Shown: piece after piece, positions 8,855 through 17,217 of the stretch
How the letters are laid out: every line of letters begins with the position of its first letter
Position numbering within the stretch: position 1 is the first letter of the stretch
DNA from: Pseudomonas asuensis
GTDB taxonomy: Bacteria > Pseudomonadota > Gammaproteobacteria > Pseudomonadales > Pseudomonadaceae
Direction: 5' to 3'
Length of the DNA: 64,000 bases
Assembly: GCF_014646755.1 (NCBI RefSeq)
Contig: NZ_BMNW01000002.1
Span: 432,035 to 496,034 of the forward strand
Program-made: the position numbers and the translations under genes
The notes under the pieces: generated by a model
Databases searched by the model: none
Told to the model about the DNA's origin: nothing
Seen by the model: only the letters and a program-made list of their open reading frames with translations

Positions 8855-8883
8855 AGGCTACGAGCGACACCTCCGGGTGTCAA
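8855..8883 (-). promoter_or_regulatory. Sigma-70-type promoter for the cobW operon
   Basis: Leftward, TTGACA (8883-8878), a 17-nt spacer and TAGCCT (8860-8855). Transcription would start near 8848, the base just before the riboswitch P1 stem. The -35 is consensus, the -10 is weak. Confidence 0.55.
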
Positions 8884-8892
8884 TCGATGAAG

Positions 8893-8921
8893 TTGACGCT
8901 CCGCCTGTGTTCGTGGTCTGC
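8893..8921 (+). promoter_or_regulatory. Possible promoter for the cbtB-cobK operon
   Basis: TTGACG at 8893-8898 is a good -35. The hexamer 17 nt later (GTCTGC) is a poor -10, so only position supports it: initiation near 8929 would fall just before the rightward aptamer at 8934. Confidence 0.3.
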
Positions 8922-8933
8922 TTGCGCCTGATT

Positions 8934-9120
8934 TCAGGTGTCGCCACGCGGTTCGTGGCGGTGAAACGGGAAGCCGGTTCAAGTCCGGCACTGCCCCCGC
9001 AACGGTAAGTGAGCGAAGATCGATATCCACTGTGCTCGGCTGTAGAGCATGGGAAGGCTGGTCTTTTAGGCATCGGAGCCTCCTGCCCCGCGCCCCTCAC
9101 AAGTCCGGAGACCGGCCTGA
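8934..9120 (+). promoter_or_regulatory. Cobalamin riboswitch upstream of cbtB
   Basis: Rightward aptamer. P1 is TCAGG (8934-8938) with CCTGA (9116-9120). The core GGTGAAACGGGAA, GCCGG..CCGGC and CACTGCCCCCGCAACGGTAAG blocks are present, and the B12 box AAGTCCGGAGACCGGCC is at 9101-9117. It precedes cbtB by 110 nt and should repress cobalt uptake and corrin synthesis when cobalamin is plentiful. It differs in sequence from the leftward copy outside the core, so it is not a recent duplicate. Confidence 0.95.
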
Positions 9121-9194
9121 TTGACTATTGAGCAACCCGCGGTGGGCGGGCGCAGCTGAATGGCGTGGCGCGTAAGCGACCGCGCTTTCGTGCG

Positions 9195-9227
9195 TTCCCT
9201 CATCCTCGCCACACTCCTTGGAGGGAA
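9195..9227 (+). promoter_or_regulatory. Hairpin sequestering the cbtB ribosome-binding site
   Basis: TTCCCTC (9195-9201) is a perfect 7-bp match to GAGGGAA (9221-9227), which contains the GGAGGG ribosome-binding site located 5 nt before the cbtB ATG. This is the likely translational expression platform of the riboswitch. Confidence 0.65.
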
Positions 9228-9230
9228 TCC

Positions 9231-9416
9231 ATGAATAGCCAATCCTTGCCCACGACGTCCACGGCGTCCATAAGTCTGACCCAGCGTCTGATTGCCGCCT
9301 CGCTGGCTTGTCTATTAGGTGCAGGTCTGGTCTTTCTGGCCGGCTTCTCGCATATCGATGCAATTCACAACGGCGCCCATGACACTCGCCACAGCGAAGG
9401 TTTTCCCTGCCACTGA
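9231..9416 (+). CDS. cbtB: CbtB, small subunit of a putative cobalt transporter
   Basis: 61 residues: one transmembrane helix (about 18-40) followed by a His-rich tail (HIDAIHNGAHDTRHSEGFPCH). CbtA/CbtB pairs are B12-regulated cobalt transporter candidates known from comparative genomics; CbtB carries one helix and a C-terminal histidine motif, as here. An open frame extends back to 9165, but the ATG at 9231 has the GGAGGG site and lies directly after the riboswitch, so it is the real start. cbtA follows after 9 bases. Confidence 0.92.
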   Translation: MNSQSLPTTSTASISLTQRLIAASLACLLGAGLVFLAGFSHIDAIHNGAHDTRHSEGFPCH

Positions 9417-9425
9417 GGCTGCGAC

Positions 9426-10112
9426 ATGTACAAACGCATCGCTTTTACGGCCGGGTTTGCCGGTCTTCTGGCTGCACTGGTTCTAAGCCTGCTGCAAGGA
9501 CTCTGGATCACTCCCATGATCTTGGAGGCCGAGACTTATGAGTCTGCTGTCGAAGCACATACGCATACGGCTGATGCCTTAATTCATCACCATGAAGAAA
9601 CCGCCTGGGCGCCAGATGATGGCTGGCAGAGAACGCTTTCGACATTAGGCGGCAATCTGGTCGTTGCGGTTGGGTTTGGCCTGATATTGGCTGGCCTCTT
9701 TACGCTACGAGCGCCCAGCCAAGCCTGGCAAGGCCTGTTATGGGGCGCAGCCGGCTACCTTGCCTTTTGTATGGCCCCGTCCCTGGGACTACCGCCGGAA
9801 CTGCCGGGAACCGCAGCCGCTGAACTGACAGCACGGCAAGGATGGTGGGTCAGCACAGCTGCCGCCACCGCCTGCGCACTGGCCTTATTATTTTTGACAC
9901 GTCAATGGGCGTTGCGTCTGGTCGCATTGGCCCTTTTGGCGCTGCCCCATATAATTGGCGCACCACAACCTGCCGGACAGGCAAGCCTAGCCCCTGAGTC
10001 CCTGCAACACCACTTCCAAATGGCGGCCCTTATTTCCAATGCTGTCTTCTGGATCGTGCTGGGCTGGCTAAGCGCCTGGTTCTACACCCGTGATATAGCT
10101 GAGAATACCTGA
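9426..10112 (+). CDS. cbtA: CbtA, membrane subunit of a putative cobalt transporter
   Basis: 228 residues with about five hydrophobic helices (near 8-30, 72-92, 100-118, 140-160 and 203-222). Histidines cluster in the loop after helix 1 (HTHTADALIHHHEE), suited to metal capture. It fits the CbtA family in length and topology. With CbtB it should bring cobalt across the inner membrane for the chelatases encoded in the same locus. Its stop codon overlaps the cbiX start (TGATG). Confidence 0.93.
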   Translation: MYKRIAFTAGFAGLLAALVLSLLQGLWITPMILEAETYESAVEAHTHTADALIHHHEETAWAPDDGWQRTLSTLGGNLVVAVGFGLILAGLFTLRAPSQAWQGLLWGAAGYLAFCMAPSLGLPPELPGTAAAELTARQGWWVSTAAATACALALLFLTRQWALRLVALALLALPHIIGAPQPAGQASLAPESLQHHFQMAALISNAVFWIVLGWLSAWFYTRDIAENT

Positions 10113-11140
10113 TGACCTTAAGTAACAGCGCACCCGCCATTCTCGTCGTGGGGCATGGCACTCGCAGCAGGCCGGGCGTCGAAGAGTTTTTTCGCCTCGC
10201 CGAACACCTCAAGGACCGTTTCCCGGATCGCCTGTGCACTACCGGCTTTCTCGAGTTCGCCCGTCCGACTATTGCCGAAGGCCTCAACAAGCTGATCGCC
10301 GAAGGCGCTCGCAACATTACGGCCATCCCGGGCATGTTGATGGCCGCTGGTCATGCCAAGAATGACATCCCCAGCGAACTTAACGAGTTCATGGCCGCGA
10401 ACCCGGAAGTCAAGATTACCTATGGGGTAGAACTGGGCGTCAACGCCAAGATGATGCGCGCAGCACGCGAGCGAATCGAAGCGGCCGAAGCAGCGTTTGG
10501 CGAAGGGTATCGCCGTGAAGAGACCTTACTGGTCGTTGTAGGCCGGGGCGCTTCTGATGCCGATGCGAACTCCAACATCACCAAGATCACGCGTTTCCTG
10601 TGGGAAGGCATGGGATTCGCCTGGGCCGAGACCTGCTATTCCGGTGTGACCAAGCCGCTGGTAGCCGACGCATTGCCTGTGGTGCATCGCCTGGGCTACC
10701 GCAATGTGGTTGTTTTCCCCTACTTCCTCTTTACAGGGCGACTGATCGACCGCATCTATGCAGATGTGGATGCCTATGCTGAAGCTCATCCCGAGGTACG
10801 TGTCGCCAAGGCCGGTTACCTGAATGACCATCCTCTGGTCATCGAGGCGCTGGTGGATAAGCTGCGCGAGACCGAGGAAGGTACAGGCAACATGAATTGC
10901 CAGCTTTGCCACTATCGTGAGCAGATCATTGGTTTCGAAGATCGCGTCGGAGCGCCTCAGTTCGGGCATCACCATCATGTTCGTGGAATTGGTACTGACG
11001 CTGACCATGATCACCATCACCACCACGGTCATCACCACCATCATCATGACCACGGTCATAGCCATGATCATGCGCTGTCTCCTGCCATGCCCGCTGCCGA
11101 GCCGCTGAAAGGCGTGCAAAAACTGACTCCAGCGGACTGA
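10112..11140 (+). CDS. cbiX: Sirohydrochlorin cobaltochelatase CbiX with His-rich tail
   Basis: 342 residues, the long two-domain CbiX form. The N-terminal VVGHGTRSRPG block carries the catalytic His; it is echoed in the second half by VVGRGASDADANSN. Known reaction: insertion of Co2+ into sirohydrochlorin, the early step of the anaerobic-type B12 route. After the chelatase domain come a CQLC pair (MxCxxC-like, possible iron-sulphur ligand as described for long CbiX) and a C-terminal tail with more than 20 histidines between about residues 288 and 320. It is odd to find this together with CobN, which inserts cobalt late. Confidence 0.93.
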   Translation: MTLSNSAPAILVVGHGTRSRPGVEEFFRLAEHLKDRFPDRLCTTGFLEFARPTIAEGLNKLIAEGARNITAIPGMLMAAGHAKNDIPSELNEFMAANPEVKITYGVELGVNAKMMRAARERIEAAEAAFGEGYRREETLLVVVGRGASDADANSNITKITRFLWEGMGFAWAETCYSGVTKPLVADALPVVHRLGYRNVVVFPYFLFTGRLIDRIYADVDAYAEAHPEVRVAKAGYLNDHPLVIEALVDKLRETEEGTGNMNCQLCHYREQIIGFEDRVGAPQFGHHHHVRGIGTDADHDHHHHHGHHHHHHDHGHSHDHALSPAMPAAEPLKGVQKLTPAD

Positions 11141-11144
11141 TTGC

Positions 11145-11786
11145 ATGCCTTTTGATTACCAGCACGACCCGGAAGCGATCGAGCGTCAGTCCTTCGAGCA
11201 GATCAGAGCGCTGACGGATCTCAGCGGCCTTGATGCCGACCAGACGCAGATTGCTATGCGTCTGGTGCACACCTGCGGCGAACCGGAAATCGTTCAGGCG
11301 CTGCACTTCAGTGAACGTGCCGTAGAGACTGGGTTAGCCGCAGTTTCCGCCGAGGCTCCTGTTCTGTGCGATGTAGAAATGGTCAAGCATGGCCTGACAC
11401 GACGCATGTTTGGGGATCGCCCCTTGTGCTTCCTGAACGATCCCCGCGTTCCGGCGCTGGCAAAAGCAGCAGGTGAAACCCGTAGCATGGCAGCGCTGGA
11501 ACTATGGGAGCCGCACCTGTCTGGCAGCATTGTTGTGATTGGTAATGCGCCGACCGCTCTGTTCCGTCTTCTTGAGCGACTTGAAGCGGGTGCACCGAAG
11601 CCTGCGCTGGTAATCGGCATGCCCGTTGGCTTTATCGGCGCTGCGGAATCCAAGGAGGCGCTGATGGAACATGGTCAGGCATTGGGCATTGAATGGATGG
11701 CGTTGAGCGGCCGCCGCGGCGGCAGTGCACTGGCAGCCGCAACACTCAATGCACTGGCGCGCGTGCAACGAGGAATACGCTGGTGA
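11145..11786 (+). CDS. cobH: Precorrin-8X methylmutase
   Basis: 213 residues, usual length for CobH/CbiC, which moves the C-11 methyl to C-12 to give (cobalto)hydrogenobyrinate. Family blocks DPEAIERQSFEQIRAL at the start, MVHTCG-like RLVHTCGEP with the catalytic His, and the C-terminal SGRRGGSALAAATLNAL are present. It starts 4 bases after cbiX and its stop overlaps the GTG start of cobL (GTGA). Confidence 0.96.
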   Translation: MPFDYQHDPEAIERQSFEQIRALTDLSGLDADQTQIAMRLVHTCGEPEIVQALHFSERAVETGLAAVSAEAPVLCDVEMVKHGLTRRMFGDRPLCFLNDPRVPALAKAAGETRSMAALELWEPHLSGSIVVIGNAPTALFRLLERLEAGAPKPALVIGMPVGFIGAAESKEALMEHGQALGIEWMALSGRRGGSALAAATLNALARVQRGIRW

Positions 11787-13048
11787 CCGAGCGGATCTGG
11801 AGAGGCCCTACGCTGGAAGTGATCGGCCTGGGGTTGGCGGGTGAAGCGCTTTCCGCTGAGGCACGCCATGCACTCGATACCGCTGAACTGGTCATCGGCG
11901 CACCGCGTCACTTCGAAGCGCTCGAACGCTTAGGACTTACCGTTCCTCGGAGGGCTTATTTCCCTAGCCCGTTTTCCGCACTCTGGTCACTCCTGGCGAA
12001 ACATGCTGATCAATGCATTGCCCTGCTCGCCTCCGGCGATCCCCTGTTTTATGGTCTTGGCGGGCATCTACGCAAGCATCTTGATCCTGAGCAGCTGCGC
12101 TTTTATCCGGCCGTCTCCAGCATTCAAGCCGCGTTCGCCCGGCTCGGGCAACCCTGGCAGGACGCCGAAGTCGTTAGCCTGCATGGCCGCCCCCTATCCA
12201 GCCTGCGCGCTTGCCTGAAAGTTAACCGCTGGTATGCAGCATTGACCGATGCCCGAAGCCATCCCGCTGCCATAGCAGGTGAGCTCCTTGCAGCTGGCTT
12301 TACCGATTCTACCGTTTGGGTGGCTGAGGACCTGGGTACCCATGACGAACGCGTATCGTCTCATCCAGCCAACCAGTTGAGTGCATCAACCGATACCTTC
12401 TCTCTGCTGAATGTAGTGATTTTCAAGACCTTGGGCGCAGGGGGCGTACTGCCCGAGTTTCCAGGCATCGCCGACACTGCCTTTAGCACAGACAGTGATG
12501 AGGCTGGCAAGGGGCTGCTGACCAAGCGGGAGGTACGTCTGTGCGCACTCTCCCTGATTGAGCCTCGTGCAGCCGATATTGGCTGGGACATCGGGGCCGG
12601 CTGTGGTGGTATCGCAGTAGAGTGGGCTCGCTGGAATGCCTATGGACAGGTACACGCGCTGGAATATCACCCGGAGCGACTAAGGCACCTGTCTACGAAC
12701 CGTGAGCACTTTGGCGTCGTCAAGAACCTGCATATTCATGAGGGACGAGCGCCTGAAGCACTTACCGAGCTGCCTGCGCCGACCGTTATCTTTGTAGGGG
12801 GCGGCGGCCGTGATCTTGCAACCATCCTTGAGGCGTGCTGGTCGCAGCTTCCTTCAGGCGGGCGCCTGATTGCCACCGCAGTTACTGAAGAGGCGCGTGT
12901 GGCGCTGCATAGCTTTGCGCAGGCAATACCTGTCCCGACTGAAGATGAGTGGATTCAACTGGCCGTCTCCCGTGGCGATTACCTGGCAGGACAGCGGCTC
13001 CTGCGGCCACATCTGCCTGTCCTTCTTTTCAAGCGAATCAAACCATGA
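11783..13048 (+). CDS. cobL: Precorrin-6Y C5,15-methyltransferase (decarboxylating), CbiE-CbiT fusion
   Basis: About 420 residues, a fusion of a CbiE-type tetrapyrrole methylase (residues 1-200, with VIGLGLAGEAL and LLASGDPLFYG) and a CbiT-type SAM methyltransferase (about 235-420, with DIGAGCGGIAVEWAR as SAM-binding loop and IFVGGGG). It adds methyls at C5 and C15 and removes the C12 acetate carboxyl. An open frame extends upstream inside cobH, but the GTG at 11783, with AGGA upstream and a 4-base overlap with the cobH stop, is the natural start. Confidence 0.95.
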   Translation: MTERIWRGPTLEVIGLGLAGEALSAEARHALDTAELVIGAPRHFEALERLGLTVPRRAYFPSPFSALWSLLAKHADQCIALLASGDPLFYGLGGHLRKHLDPEQLRFYPAVSSIQAAFARLGQPWQDAEVVSLHGRPLSSLRACLKVNRWYAALTDARSHPAAIAGELLAAGFTDSTVWVAEDLGTHDERVSSHPANQLSASTDTFSLLNVVIFKTLGAGGVLPEFPGIADTAFSTDSDEAGKGLLTKREVRLCALSLIEPRAADIGWDIGAGCGGIAVEWARWNAYGQVHALEYHPERLRHLSTNREHFGVVKNLHIHEGRAPEALTELPAPTVIFVGGGGRDLATILEACWSQLPSGGRLIATAVTEEARVALHSFAQAIPVPTEDEWIQLAVSRGDYLAGQRLLRPHLPVLLFKRIKP

Positions 13049-13743
13049 CCGGTACGCTCTATGGCATCGGTGTCGGCCCCGGCGACCCCGAACTGCTTAC
13101 TTTCAAGGCTGCCCGCCTGATCCGTCAATGTCCGGTGGTGGCTTATATTACCAATCAGCATGGAGCATCCCAGGCACGGGACATTGCGCAGGAGCACCTT
13201 GTCGTTCAGCTGGAATTGCCTATCCGCATGCCCTTCGAGCGCCAGCGTCATGCAGCGCTTGCCGTCTATGATCAGGCGGCCGGGGACATTGCCCAACAGC
13301 TTGAGCACGGACAGGACGTGGCCGTCCTGTGTGAGGGCGATCCTCTGCTTTTCGGTAGCTTCATCTACTTACATGACCGCTTGGGCGACCGCTTTCCTTG
13401 CCAGATCGTACCCGGCATCAGCTCGATCATGGCAGCCGCCGCCGCGGCGAGGCATCCGCTGACCCGACTAGAGCAGAGCCTGCGTATTCTGCCCGCCACT
13501 GGCGGGCCGGAACGCCTGCGCAGCGCCCTGGCTGAGCCGGGCCCACTTGTGATCATGAAGCCGGGCCGCTACTACGGTGAAATCCTGCGCCTGCTGCGCC
13601 ATACAGGCCGCGACGTCAATAGCGTTTACGTCGAATATGCCAGCCGTGACACGCAGCGAATCATTCAATGCCACGAAGCAATGCCCGACGTTGAACAAGG
13701 GCCCTACTTTGCTTTGTTTCTGATCGGCGCGCAGTCATGCTAA
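13045..13743 (+). CDS. cobI: Precorrin-2 C20-methyltransferase
   Basis: About 232 residues, tetrapyrrole methylase fold: GIGVGPGDPELLT at the start, CEGDPLLFGSF and VPGISSIMAAAA. It is CobI/CbiL-like by its DPELLTFKAARLI opening and its place in the operon. The true start ATG (13045) overlaps the cobL stop as ATGA; the longer frame back to 12949 is only cobL read in another phase. Its 3' end overlaps cbiG by 7 bases. Confidence 0.94.
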   Translation: MTGTLYGIGVGPGDPELLTFKAARLIRQCPVVAYITNQHGASQARDIAQEHLVVQLELPIRMPFERQRHAALAVYDQAAGDIAQQLEHGQDVAVLCEGDPLLFGSFIYLHDRLGDRFPCQIVPGISSIMAAAAAARHPLTRLEQSLRILPATGGPERLRSALAEPGPLVIMKPGRYYGEILRLLRHTGRDVNSVYVEYASRDTQRIIQCHEAMPDVEQGPYFALFLIGAQSC

Positions 13744-14501
13744 CCATTATCAGCCTGACCGATGCCGGCGCGGCGCTCGCTCGTCGGCTGCAAAACCTGG
13801 ATAAGACCGCCGAATGGCTGCACCGTCCACAGCCCTTTACGGAGACGGTACAGCAACGCTTTCAAGCCGGGCATCGACTGGCACTGATCTGCGCCAGCGG
13901 TATTGCCGTGCGTACCCTCGCGCCGGTCTTACAGGACAAATACCGTGATCCGCCGGTGCTGGTGTTGGACGAAGCCGGTCAATTTATCATTCCACTGTTG
14001 TCCGGGCATGAGGGTGGCGCTAATGCGTGGGCCCAGGAATGGGCTGAACAACTAGGTGCCCAATGCATTATCACCAGCGCTCGCCGTTATACCCGCCCCC
14101 TATATATCGCTGGCCTAGGCTGCGAGCGGGGTTGTCCTGAGGCAGTACTGCACGAACTGATGACACATACCCTGGCTATTCATTCGCTGGCCATTGCTGA
14201 CGTGAGCGGTATCGCCAGTATTGCCCTGAAAAGCGATGAAGTCGGTATGCTCGCATTAGCCGAAACGTTAAACGTGCCTATTCACTTTTTTGAGCCCGAC
14301 ACGCTCAACCGTTACGAACACCAGCTCACTCAGCGCTCCGCCATTGTTTTTCGCGAGACCGGCTGCTACGGCGTAGCAGAGGCTGCCGCCCTTGCGTTGG
14401 CCGAGCAAATGACAGGCGGTCCAGCCGAGCTGATCATTCCCAAACACAAGAACGCGCGTGCGACCTTTGCCCTGGCGCGCGCCTATCAGGACCCTTCATG
14501 A
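13737..14501 (+). CDS. cbiG: Cobalt-precorrin-5A hydrolase CbiG (with CobE-like C-terminal domain)
   Basis: 254 residues. The first part (to about 120) matches the CbiG N-terminal domain, with a GHRLALICASGIAVR segment, DEAGQFIIPLLSGHEGGAN, and the second part (from GLGCERGCP, about 125) the CobE/CbiG C-terminal domain. Known role: opening of the delta-lactone to extrude C20 as acetaldehyde in the anaerobic route. In aerobic organisms the C-terminal domain occurs alone as CobE. Presence of both parts points to anaerobic-type ring contraction here. Overlaps cobJ by 4 bases. Confidence 0.92.
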   Translation: MLTIISLTDAGAALARRLQNLDKTAEWLHRPQPFTETVQQRFQAGHRLALICASGIAVRTLAPVLQDKYRDPPVLVLDEAGQFIIPLLSGHEGGANAWAQEWAEQLGAQCIITSARRYTRPLYIAGLGCERGCPEAVLHELMTHTLAIHSLAIADVSGIASIALKSDEVGMLALAETLNVPIHFFEPDTLNRYEHQLTQRSAIVFRETGCYGVAEAAALALAEQMTGGPAELIIPKHKNARATFALARAYQDPS

Positions 14502-15262
14502 CTGGACGTTTAGTTATCATCGGCACTGGCCCTGGCGGGCTGGAACATTTGAGCCCCGCAGCCAGCCACGCACTGGAGTCCGCCACGGATCTGGTGGCTT
14601 ATCCTCTGTACGTAGACTTGCTTGGCGAAATCGTTGCCGGGAAAGCACGGCACGACAGCCCATTGGGTGATGAAATTGGTCGCGCCCGCCGCTCCCTTGA
14701 GCTGGCAGCCGAGGGCCGCAGTGTGGCCCTGCTTTCCAGCGGCGACGCCGGCATCTATGCCATGGCGACACTGGTTTTCGAGCTACTGGAGCATGAGGCA
14801 CTGCCTGCCTGGAATGAAGTGGATATCGCTGTGGTGCCCGGCATTTCGGCCCTACAAGCCTGTGCCAGCCGGGTCGGCGCCCCGCTTGCCCATGACTTCT
14901 GCACGATCTCGCTCTCGGACCTGCTCACTCCCTGGGAAACTATCGAGACGCGCATCAAGGCTGCAGGCCTGGGCGACTTTGTGGTTGCCTTCTACAATCC
15001 TGTGTCCCAGAAACGCACCTGGCAGCTGGCTCGTGCGCGTGAACTGCTGCTGGAAAGGCGTCCTGCGGAAACACCTGTCATCATTGGCCGCAATGTTACT
15101 CGGGCGACCGAGCAGATCACCGTCACCACATTGGGTGAGCTAGACCCAACTCAAGTCGATATGTTGACGATCGTACTGGTTGGCAACAGTGAAACCCGCC
15201 GTGTCGGCCAATGGGTGTATACACCTCGCGGCTATGCCAAAAAGCTGGGAGCCGATGCATGA
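14498..15262 (+). CDS. cobJ: Precorrin-3B (cobalt-factor III) C17-methyltransferase
   Basis: 254 residues, tetrapyrrole methylase with GTGPGGLEHLSPAA, LLSSGDAGIYAMA and VPGISALQACASRVGAPLAHDFCTISLSD, the last being the CobJ/CbiH hallmark. It methylates C17 and drives ring contraction. In cobalt-first pathways the same fold (CbiH) works on cobalt-factor III; sequence alone does not tell which substrate is used here. Coupled to cbiG and cobM by 4-base ATGA overlaps. Confidence 0.95.
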   Translation: MTGRLVIIGTGPGGLEHLSPAASHALESATDLVAYPLYVDLLGEIVAGKARHDSPLGDEIGRARRSLELAAEGRSVALLSSGDAGIYAMATLVFELLEHEALPAWNEVDIAVVPGISALQACASRVGAPLAHDFCTISLSDLLTPWETIETRIKAAGLGDFVVAFYNPVSQKRTWQLARARELLLERRPAETPVIIGRNVTRATEQITVTTLGELDPTQVDMLTIVLVGNSETRRVGQWVYTPRGYAKKLGADA

Positions 15263-16047
15263 CTGTTTATTTCATCGGCGCAGGTCCAGGCGATCCTGAA
15301 CTGATCACTCTCAAGGGCCAGCGCCTGATTCACAGTTGCCCAGTCATCCTCTACGCAGGGTCTTTAGTTCCAGAGGCTGTGCTCCAGGGCAACACCGCTG
15401 AGCAGGTCATCAATACGGCAGAGCTGCATCTGGCAGAAATCATGGCATTGATCGAAGCAGCCCATGCAAAGGGCCAGGACGTGGCGCGCGTTCACTCGGG
15501 CGACCCCTCACTGTATGGTGCCATTGGTGAGCAGATCCGCCGTTTGCGTGAGCTTGAGATTCCCTTCGAAGTAATCCCAGGCGTCACAGCAACCTCTGCC
15601 TGTGCGGCACTCCTTGGCACAGAACTGACGCTACCGGATATCTCCCAGACTATTATTCTCACGCGCTATGCGGGCAAAACAGCCATGCCCGAAGGTGAGC
15701 AGCTGCCCGACCTCGCACGGCATGGCGCAACCCTGGCGATTCACCTAGGCATCAACCGATTGCACAAGATCGTTGAAGATCTGATTCCTCACTATGGCGC
15801 CGACTGTCCCGTTGCTGTCGTTCATCGCGCGACCTGGCCGGATCAGGATTGGGTCATGGGCACGCTTGAGGATATCCTAGCCAAAGTACGGGCCAAAGGC
15901 TTTCACCGTACCGCCTTGATTCTGGTCGGACGCGTGCTGGCACCGGATGACTTTTCCGAATCCTTTCTTTACCGAGAGGACAAGGCTCATGTATATCGTC
16001 CAGCATACAAGCGCCGCAAGAAAACCAGCGAGGAGCCACCCGCATGA
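15259..16047 (+). CDS. cobM: Precorrin-4 C11-methyltransferase
   Basis: About 262 residues, CobM/CbiF type: FIGAGPGDPELITLKG, YAGSLVPEAVL, HSGDPSLYGAIGEQ and VIPGVTATSACAALLGTELTLP. Its start is the ATG overlapping the cobJ stop (15259), not the longer frame from 15211. It ends with a basic tail. The next gene, cbiD, is 78 bases further on, the only sizeable gap in the operon, and the gap holds a strong hairpin. Confidence 0.95.
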   Translation: MTVYFIGAGPGDPELITLKGQRLIHSCPVILYAGSLVPEAVLQGNTAEQVINTAELHLAEIMALIEAAHAKGQDVARVHSGDPSLYGAIGEQIRRLRELEIPFEVIPGVTATSACAALLGTELTLPDISQTIILTRYAGKTAMPEGEQLPDLARHGATLAIHLGINRLHKIVEDLIPHYGADCPVAVVHRATWPDQDWVMGTLEDILAKVRAKGFHRTALILVGRVLAPDDFSESFLYREDKAHVYRPAYKRRKKTSEEPPA

Positions 16048-16051
16048 GATT

Positions 16052-16106
16052 GATCGCCTACCAGAGCCCCTCTCCCAGGCATGATGCATTCATGTCTGGG
16101 GCGATC
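16052..16106. repeat. Nested inverted repeat between cobM and cbiD
   Basis: Inner stem CCCAGGCATGA (16074-16084) pairs with TCATGTCTGGG (16090-16100) with one G-U pair and a 5-nt loop. An outer stem GATCGCC (16052-16058) pairs with GGCGATC (16100-16106). No U-run follows, so an RNA processing or stability element is as likely as a terminator. Confidence 0.6.
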
Positions 16107-16125
16107 TGAAGGCGGTCAATACCTA

Positions 16126-17217
16126 ATGCGAGAGGAGTCTCCCGAACGCAAAGGCCCCTTGCGCAGCGGCTTTACGACAGGCAGCTGCGCCACGGCTACC
16201 AGCCTGGCAGCGGCACGCCTGCTCCTGCTGGGCGAACCCAGCGACGCACTCACCATTGATCTGCCCAAAGGTGAAAAAACACTCCTGCTTCGTATCGAGC
16301 GCTGCGAGCGAACGGCCACAGGCGCCCTCGCCTCGATCATCAAGGATGCCGGAGATGATCCAGACGTAACCCATGGTGCGCGGGTTTTTGCCCAGGTCAG
16401 ACTGACGACAGAGCCTGGCCTCATCTTTCAGGCTGGCCCTGGTGTTGGCACCGTAACCCGGCCCGGCCTGGTATTGGATGTCGGTGAACCCGCTATCAAC
16501 CCGGTACCTCGACAGATGATGCGCCATCATCTGGAACGGCTCGCCCACAGCTGCGGCTACCGCGGCGGCTTTCAGGTGAGCATTGGTATTGAAAACGGCG
16601 AGGTGCTTGCACTCAAAACCATGAACTCGCGCCTGGGTATCCTGGGAGGCTTGTCTATTCTAGGTACGAGCGGCATTGTTCGGCCCTTCTCCTGTGCAGC
16701 CTATATCGCCTCTATCCAGCAAGCGATTGATGTCGCTCGCGCCAATGGCGAGCTTCACCTGGCTGCCTGTACGGGTAACGTCAGCGAGGCAGCCATGCAA
16801 GCCTATTTCGATCTACCGGAAATTGCGTTGATCGAAATGGGAGATTTTGTCGGCGCGGTACTAAAGCATGTTAAACGCGTGCCCGTGCCAAGGTTGTCGC
16901 TCTGTGGCGGCTTTGGCAAGATCAGCAAGCTTGCAGCCGGCCATATGGACCTGCACAGCCGTAGCTCCAGCATAGACCTGCCCTGGCTGGCTGAGCAGGC
17001 CGCAAGTCTGGGCGCGGATGCTGCTTTACAGGCAGCCATGGGCTCATGCACCACTAGCCAACAGGCACTCAAGTTGTCCCACGAAGCAGGCTATCCCCTG
17101 GCGGATCATATCTGCCGACTCGCCCACAACGTGGCCTTGAGCAAGTTACCTGCCAGCACTGCCCTCGATGTCTTTGCCATCGACCGAGCTGGCAACCTGA
17201 TGGGCAGTGCGTCTTGA
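16126..17217 (+). CDS. cbiD: Cobalt-precorrin-5B C1-methyltransferase CbiD
   Basis: About 363 residues. N-terminal [19 protein letters not shown] is the CbiD signature; [11 protein letters not shown]-like [21 protein letters not shown] and the C-terminal region are also recognisable. It methylates C1 in the anaerobic route, replacing CobF of the aerobic route. Start: ATG 16126 with GAAGG upstream; the open frame back to 16081 runs through the hairpin and is unlikely. It overlaps cobK by 4 bases (TTGA). Confidence 0.94.
   Translation: MREESPERKGPLRSGFTTGSCATATSLAAARLLLLGEPSDALTIDLPKGEKTLLLRIERCERTATGALASIIKDAGDDPDVTHGARVFAQVRLTTEPGLIFQAGPGVGTVTRPGLVLDVGEPAINPVPRQMMRHHLERLAHSCGYRGGFQVSIGIENGEVLALKTMNSRLGILGGLSILGTSGIVRPFSCAAYIASIQQAIDVARANGELHLAACTGNVSEAAMQAYFDLPEIALIEMGDFVGAVLKHVKRVPVPRLSLCGGFGKISKLAAGHMDLHSRSSSIDLPWLAEQAASLGADAALQAAMGSCTTSQQALKLSHEAGYPLADHICRLAHNVALSKLPASTALDVFAIDRAGNLMGSAS

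Noticed and set aside
10970-11080. Repeat-like CAT/CAC tract, considered as a microsatellite
   Set aside because: It is in frame and codes for the metal-binding tail of CbiX.
10526-11146. Antisense frame with a Met/Val-rich run opposite cbiX
   Set aside because: The run is the reverse of the His codons in the CbiX tail.
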